A DNA stretch of 7,629 nucleotides. Source: Microbacteriaceae bacterium (lineage in GTDB: Bacteria; Actinomycetota; Actinomycetes; Actinomycetales; Microbacteriaceae). The notes under the pieces were generated by a model, which worked only from the letters and a program-made list of their open reading frames with translations, was not told the DNA's origin and ran no database searches. The stretch's first letter is position 1. Every line of letters starts with the position of its first letter. Both the position numbers and the translations under genes were made by a program. The stretch spans positions 1-7,629 of the forward strand of contig JAAZFP010000247.1 in the NCBI GenBank assembly GCA_012511645.1, read 5' to 3'. Below are positions 5,682 through 7,629 of the stretch, one piece after another.

Positions 5682-7124
5682 TCAGAAGGGGGCGATTGCA
5701 ATCACGGTTGCGGTGATCGTTCCCACCACCAGGTTCGCGACAATCAGGACCGGCGCGATCTTCCCGTAGTTCGGTTTCGGCTGCTCGTCGTCAGAGAACT
5801 GAGACGCGATCGACATGGCCAGGGCGATCCTCGAGGGTGAGGCTCCAACTGCCGCACCAGCAGCCGAGGTTTGCACGCCGAGGGCCGCAGCGGGGTTGCC
5901 CCCGAGCGCGACCGTCGCGTCCGATACCCCGAATGTGAGCATTGTCGCAACCGAAGTGTTCGACGCGGTGACGTAGCCGCCGAGCATGCCGATAAAGGGC
6001 AGCGCCAACAAGAACATGGTGCCGCCGCTCGCGGCCTGCTCGGCAAGGGCCGCGCTCATACCGGTCACCGAGAGCAGCACACCGAAGACGATGTAGAGCA
6101 GCGTCATGATGCACACGGGGGCCCACACGCCGAGCCCGCGACGCAGCGAGAGCGTCGCGTCGCTGTGCGACATCTTGAAGAGCATCGGGGTGAACGCGGC
6201 GGTCACCGTGAGCCACAGGCCGGGGCTCGTGATGAGTTCATCCCAGGCACCAAGGTCGACCAGCATGGAGAGCGCGGTGACGATGAGCATCGATGCAATC
6301 AGCACCCCGTAGGGTGCAAACGCGCGAGACTGGCGTGGTGTGAGGGCGCTCGGGCGGGCACCCTGCAGCCGCGCACCCCCGAGAAATACGAGCAGTGCAG
6401 CAAGCGCCGCGAGGATGCCGGCGAGCGCGGGTGAGAGAAAGATGTTGACGAGCAGCAGCACCACCCACATCATGACAATGGCGATCGCGAATTCGATGCC
6501 GAGTCGCCATGTCATGCGGTGGCCGACCCCAACAATGGCAATCGAAGCCCCCATCACGATCAACACTGGCAGGTTGTACAGCGCGGTGTAGGTGCCGAGT
6601 ACGCCAAAGTCAATCTGGCCGAGCTGTGCCGTGACGAGCAGGCCGGGACCGAGGGACCCCCACGGGCAGAGCACGAGGCCCAGCAGCCCGACAGTGGTAG
6701 CGCGGGTCGGGCTCAACCCCGCTCGAAGGAGCAAAGGGATACCGATCACGACGCCCACACCCCAACCAATGATCGACTCCATCAGCGGGGTGACCGCGAA
6801 GCCGAACATCAGCACCATGCGGGCGCGATTGTGTGCCGCTGACTCAAACCATTCGCTGATCTCGTGCTGGGCGCCCGAGTCGGCGGCAAACGCCGAGAGA
6901 ATCACTCCGCCCAACAGAATGTACACGACGTTCATGGTGACACCGAAGAGTCGCGCGGAGAGGTCGCCAAACTCCTCGATGTTGATGGGATACCAGGCAC
7001 CCAAACTGAAGAGCACGATGAGCGCCACCACAACCGCGGGCAGCGGTTTCACGCGGCAGAGCAACAGGATGATGAGCACCAGCACTGGTGCGCCTGCGAG
7101 AAGAAGGAGCAGCCAGGTGGGCAC
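5682..7124 (-). CDS. LctP-family (L-lactate permease type) membrane transporter
   Basis: A 480-residue, very hydrophobic inner-membrane protein with roughly 12-13 predicted helices (for example 3-23, 27-45, 60-82, 103-134, 141-165, 174-200, 208-230, 232-250, 271-291, 333-356, 368-390, 456-478). The region from LPFIGMLGGYVTASNTSVAT (374-393) to VQTSAAGAAVGASPSRIALA (417-436) resembles the LctP/LldP signature, as do FAVTPLMESIIGWGVG (109-124) and the Trp/Gly-rich CPWGSLGPG (153-161). Classical members carry L-lactate or glycolate with protons and have about 550 residues, so this is a shorter variant. The GTG start at 7124 directly follows the TAA of the aldo/keto reductase gene and has no good Shine-Dalgarno sequence, so translation is probably coupled. 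Its real substrate may be another small hydroxy acid; GntP- or CitMHS-type carriers are less likely alternatives. Confidence 0.82.
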   Translation of the reverse strand: MPTWLLLLLAGAPVLVLIILLLCRVKPLPAVVVALIVLFSLGAWYPINIEEFGDLSARLFGVTMNVVYILLGGVILSAFAADSGAQHEISEWFESAAHNRARMVLMFGFAVTPLMESIIGWGVGVVIGIPLLLRAGLSPTRATTVGLLGLVLCPWGSLGPGLLVTAQLGQIDFGVLGTYTALYNLPVLIVMGASIAIVGVGHRMTWRLGIEFAIAIVMMWVVLLLVNIFLSPALAGILAALAALLVFLGGARLQGARPSALTPRQSRAFAPYGVLIASMLIVTALSMLVDLGAWDELITSPGLWLTVTAAFTPMLFKMSHSDATLSLRRGLGVWAPVCIMTLLYIVFGVLLSVTGMSAALAEQAASGGTMFLLALPFIGMLGGYVTASNTSVATMLTFGVSDATVALGGNPAAALGVQTSAAGAAVGASPSRIALAMSIASQFSDDEQPKPNYGKIAPVLIVANLVVGTITATVIAIAPF

Positions 7125-7629
7125 TTAGTGCCCGAATTCTTCTGGGTTCAGGCGCCACGGCTCACCCGTATCAAGGCTCGAGATTGCGGTCATTTCCGCG
7201 TCGCTCAGCGCGAAGTCGAAAATATCAAGGTTCTCGCGCTGCCGCTTGGGGTTCGACGACTTCGGTGCGGCGCCGTTGCCCTGCTGCACATGCCAGCGCA
7301 GCACGACTTGGCTCGGGGTCTTGCCGTGAGCGGCTGCCGCAGATTGCACCTCGGGTGAGTCGAGAAACGATGCGCCACGCCCGAGCGGGCTGTAGGCCAC
7401 GGTGATGATGCCGTGCTCGCGATGAAAGGCCTGTTGTTCGGGCGAGACGTGCGCCGGTTCGAGCTGAATTTGGCAGACCTCTGGCGTGATCCCCGCGTCG
7501 ATCAGGCGTTGTAGGTGAGCGGGCGTGAAGTTTGAGACTCCGCGCGCTCGAATGCGCCCTTCGTTGCGAAGCTCCGCAAGGCCCCGCGCCGCCTCAAGAT
7601 ACTGATCCTGGTCGGGGTTCGGCCAGTGA
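7125..7629 (-). CDS. Aldo/keto reductase (C-terminal 167 residues, 5' end cut)
   Basis: The frame is open to the right edge; the last complete codon (7626-7628) encodes His, followed by WPNP, matching the LHWPNP motif that holds the catalytic His of NADPH-dependent aldo/keto reductases. Further marks along the visible part are GVSNF (substrate and nicotinamide pocket), CQIQLEPAH in place of the usual NQ-x-E-x-HP, AYSPLGRG, KTPSQVVLRWHVQQ, PKSSNPKRQREN (NADPH phosphate binding) and IFDFALSDAEM near the end. The layout resembles the 2,5-diketo-gluconate reductase (AKR5) group of about 275 residues, so about 110 residues, including catalytic Asp, Tyr and Lys, lie outside the window. The in-frame GTG at 7400 is internal, not a start. 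It ends directly before the permease start and probably shares its transcript. Substrate unknown; reduction of an aldehyde or ketone to an alcohol is the class reaction. Confidence 0.92.
   Translation of the reverse strand, partial: HWPNPDQDQYLEAARGLAELRNEGRIRARGVSNFTPAHLQRLIDAGITPEVCQIQLEPAHVSPEQQAFHREHGIITVAYSPLGRGASFLDSPEVQSAAAAHGKTPSQVVLRWHVQQGNGAAPKSSNPKRQRENLDIFDFALSDAEMTAISSLDTGEPWRLNPEEFGH

Noticed and set aside
5871..6434. 187-codon plus-strand open frame opposite the permease gene
   Set aside because: It is antisense to conserved LctP-type sequence and its product is a low-complexity Arg/His/Glu-rich chain typical of shadow frames.
7398..7400. GTG at 7400 as the start of the aldo/keto reductase
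   Set aside because: The same frame continues to the window edge with conserved HWPNP and GVSNF motifs, so this codon is an internal Val.

Overview
The window is high-GC DNA with dense genes, GTG/TTG starts and an actinobacterial lipoprotein signal. An actinobacterium, possibly of the Microbacteriaceae type, fits best; this is inferred from style and no species is claimed. There are seven protein genes (the first and last cut by the window edges), no RNA gene, no mobile element and no CRISPR array. The longest stretch without a gene is 216 bases.

Layout, left to right: the C-terminal half of a fumarate-reductase-type FAD dehydrogenase (+); a TetR-family regulator (-); a TRAP-type solute-binding lipoprotein of the DctP family (-); a 216-base divergent regulatory region; a Gfo/Idh/MocA NAD(P)-dependent dehydrogenase (+); a QuiC-type 3-dehydroshikimate dehydratase fused to an HPPD-like domain (+); then, convergent with it, an LctP-family (lactate permease type) transporter (-) preceded by an aldo/keto reductase (-) that runs off the right edge.

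The most informative gene is the QuiC-type fusion, whose N-terminal barrel keeps all the metal ligands expected for conversion of 3-dehydroshikimate to protocatechuate. With a dehydrogenase directly upstream, a carboxylate-binding protein divergent from it and two redox enzymes nearby, the simplest reading is a catabolic island for a hydroxylated cyclic carboxylate such as shikimate or quinate. In that model the substrate is captured by the DctP-like protein, oxidised by the Gfo/Idh enzyme (perhaps also the FAD enzyme), aromatised by QuiC, and passed to protocatechuate ring cleavage encoded elsewhere. This pathway is inference; no 3-dehydroquinate dehydratase, TRAP membrane subunit or ring-cleavage gene is visible here.

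Regulatory points: a promoter-like element ends exactly before the quiC start codon, suggesting a leaderless transcript; the divergent region carries a 21-bp inverted repeat and a cluster of AACG/CGTT boxes; two strong hairpins separate dctP from tetR; and the aldo/keto reductase stop codon directly abuts the permease start codon.
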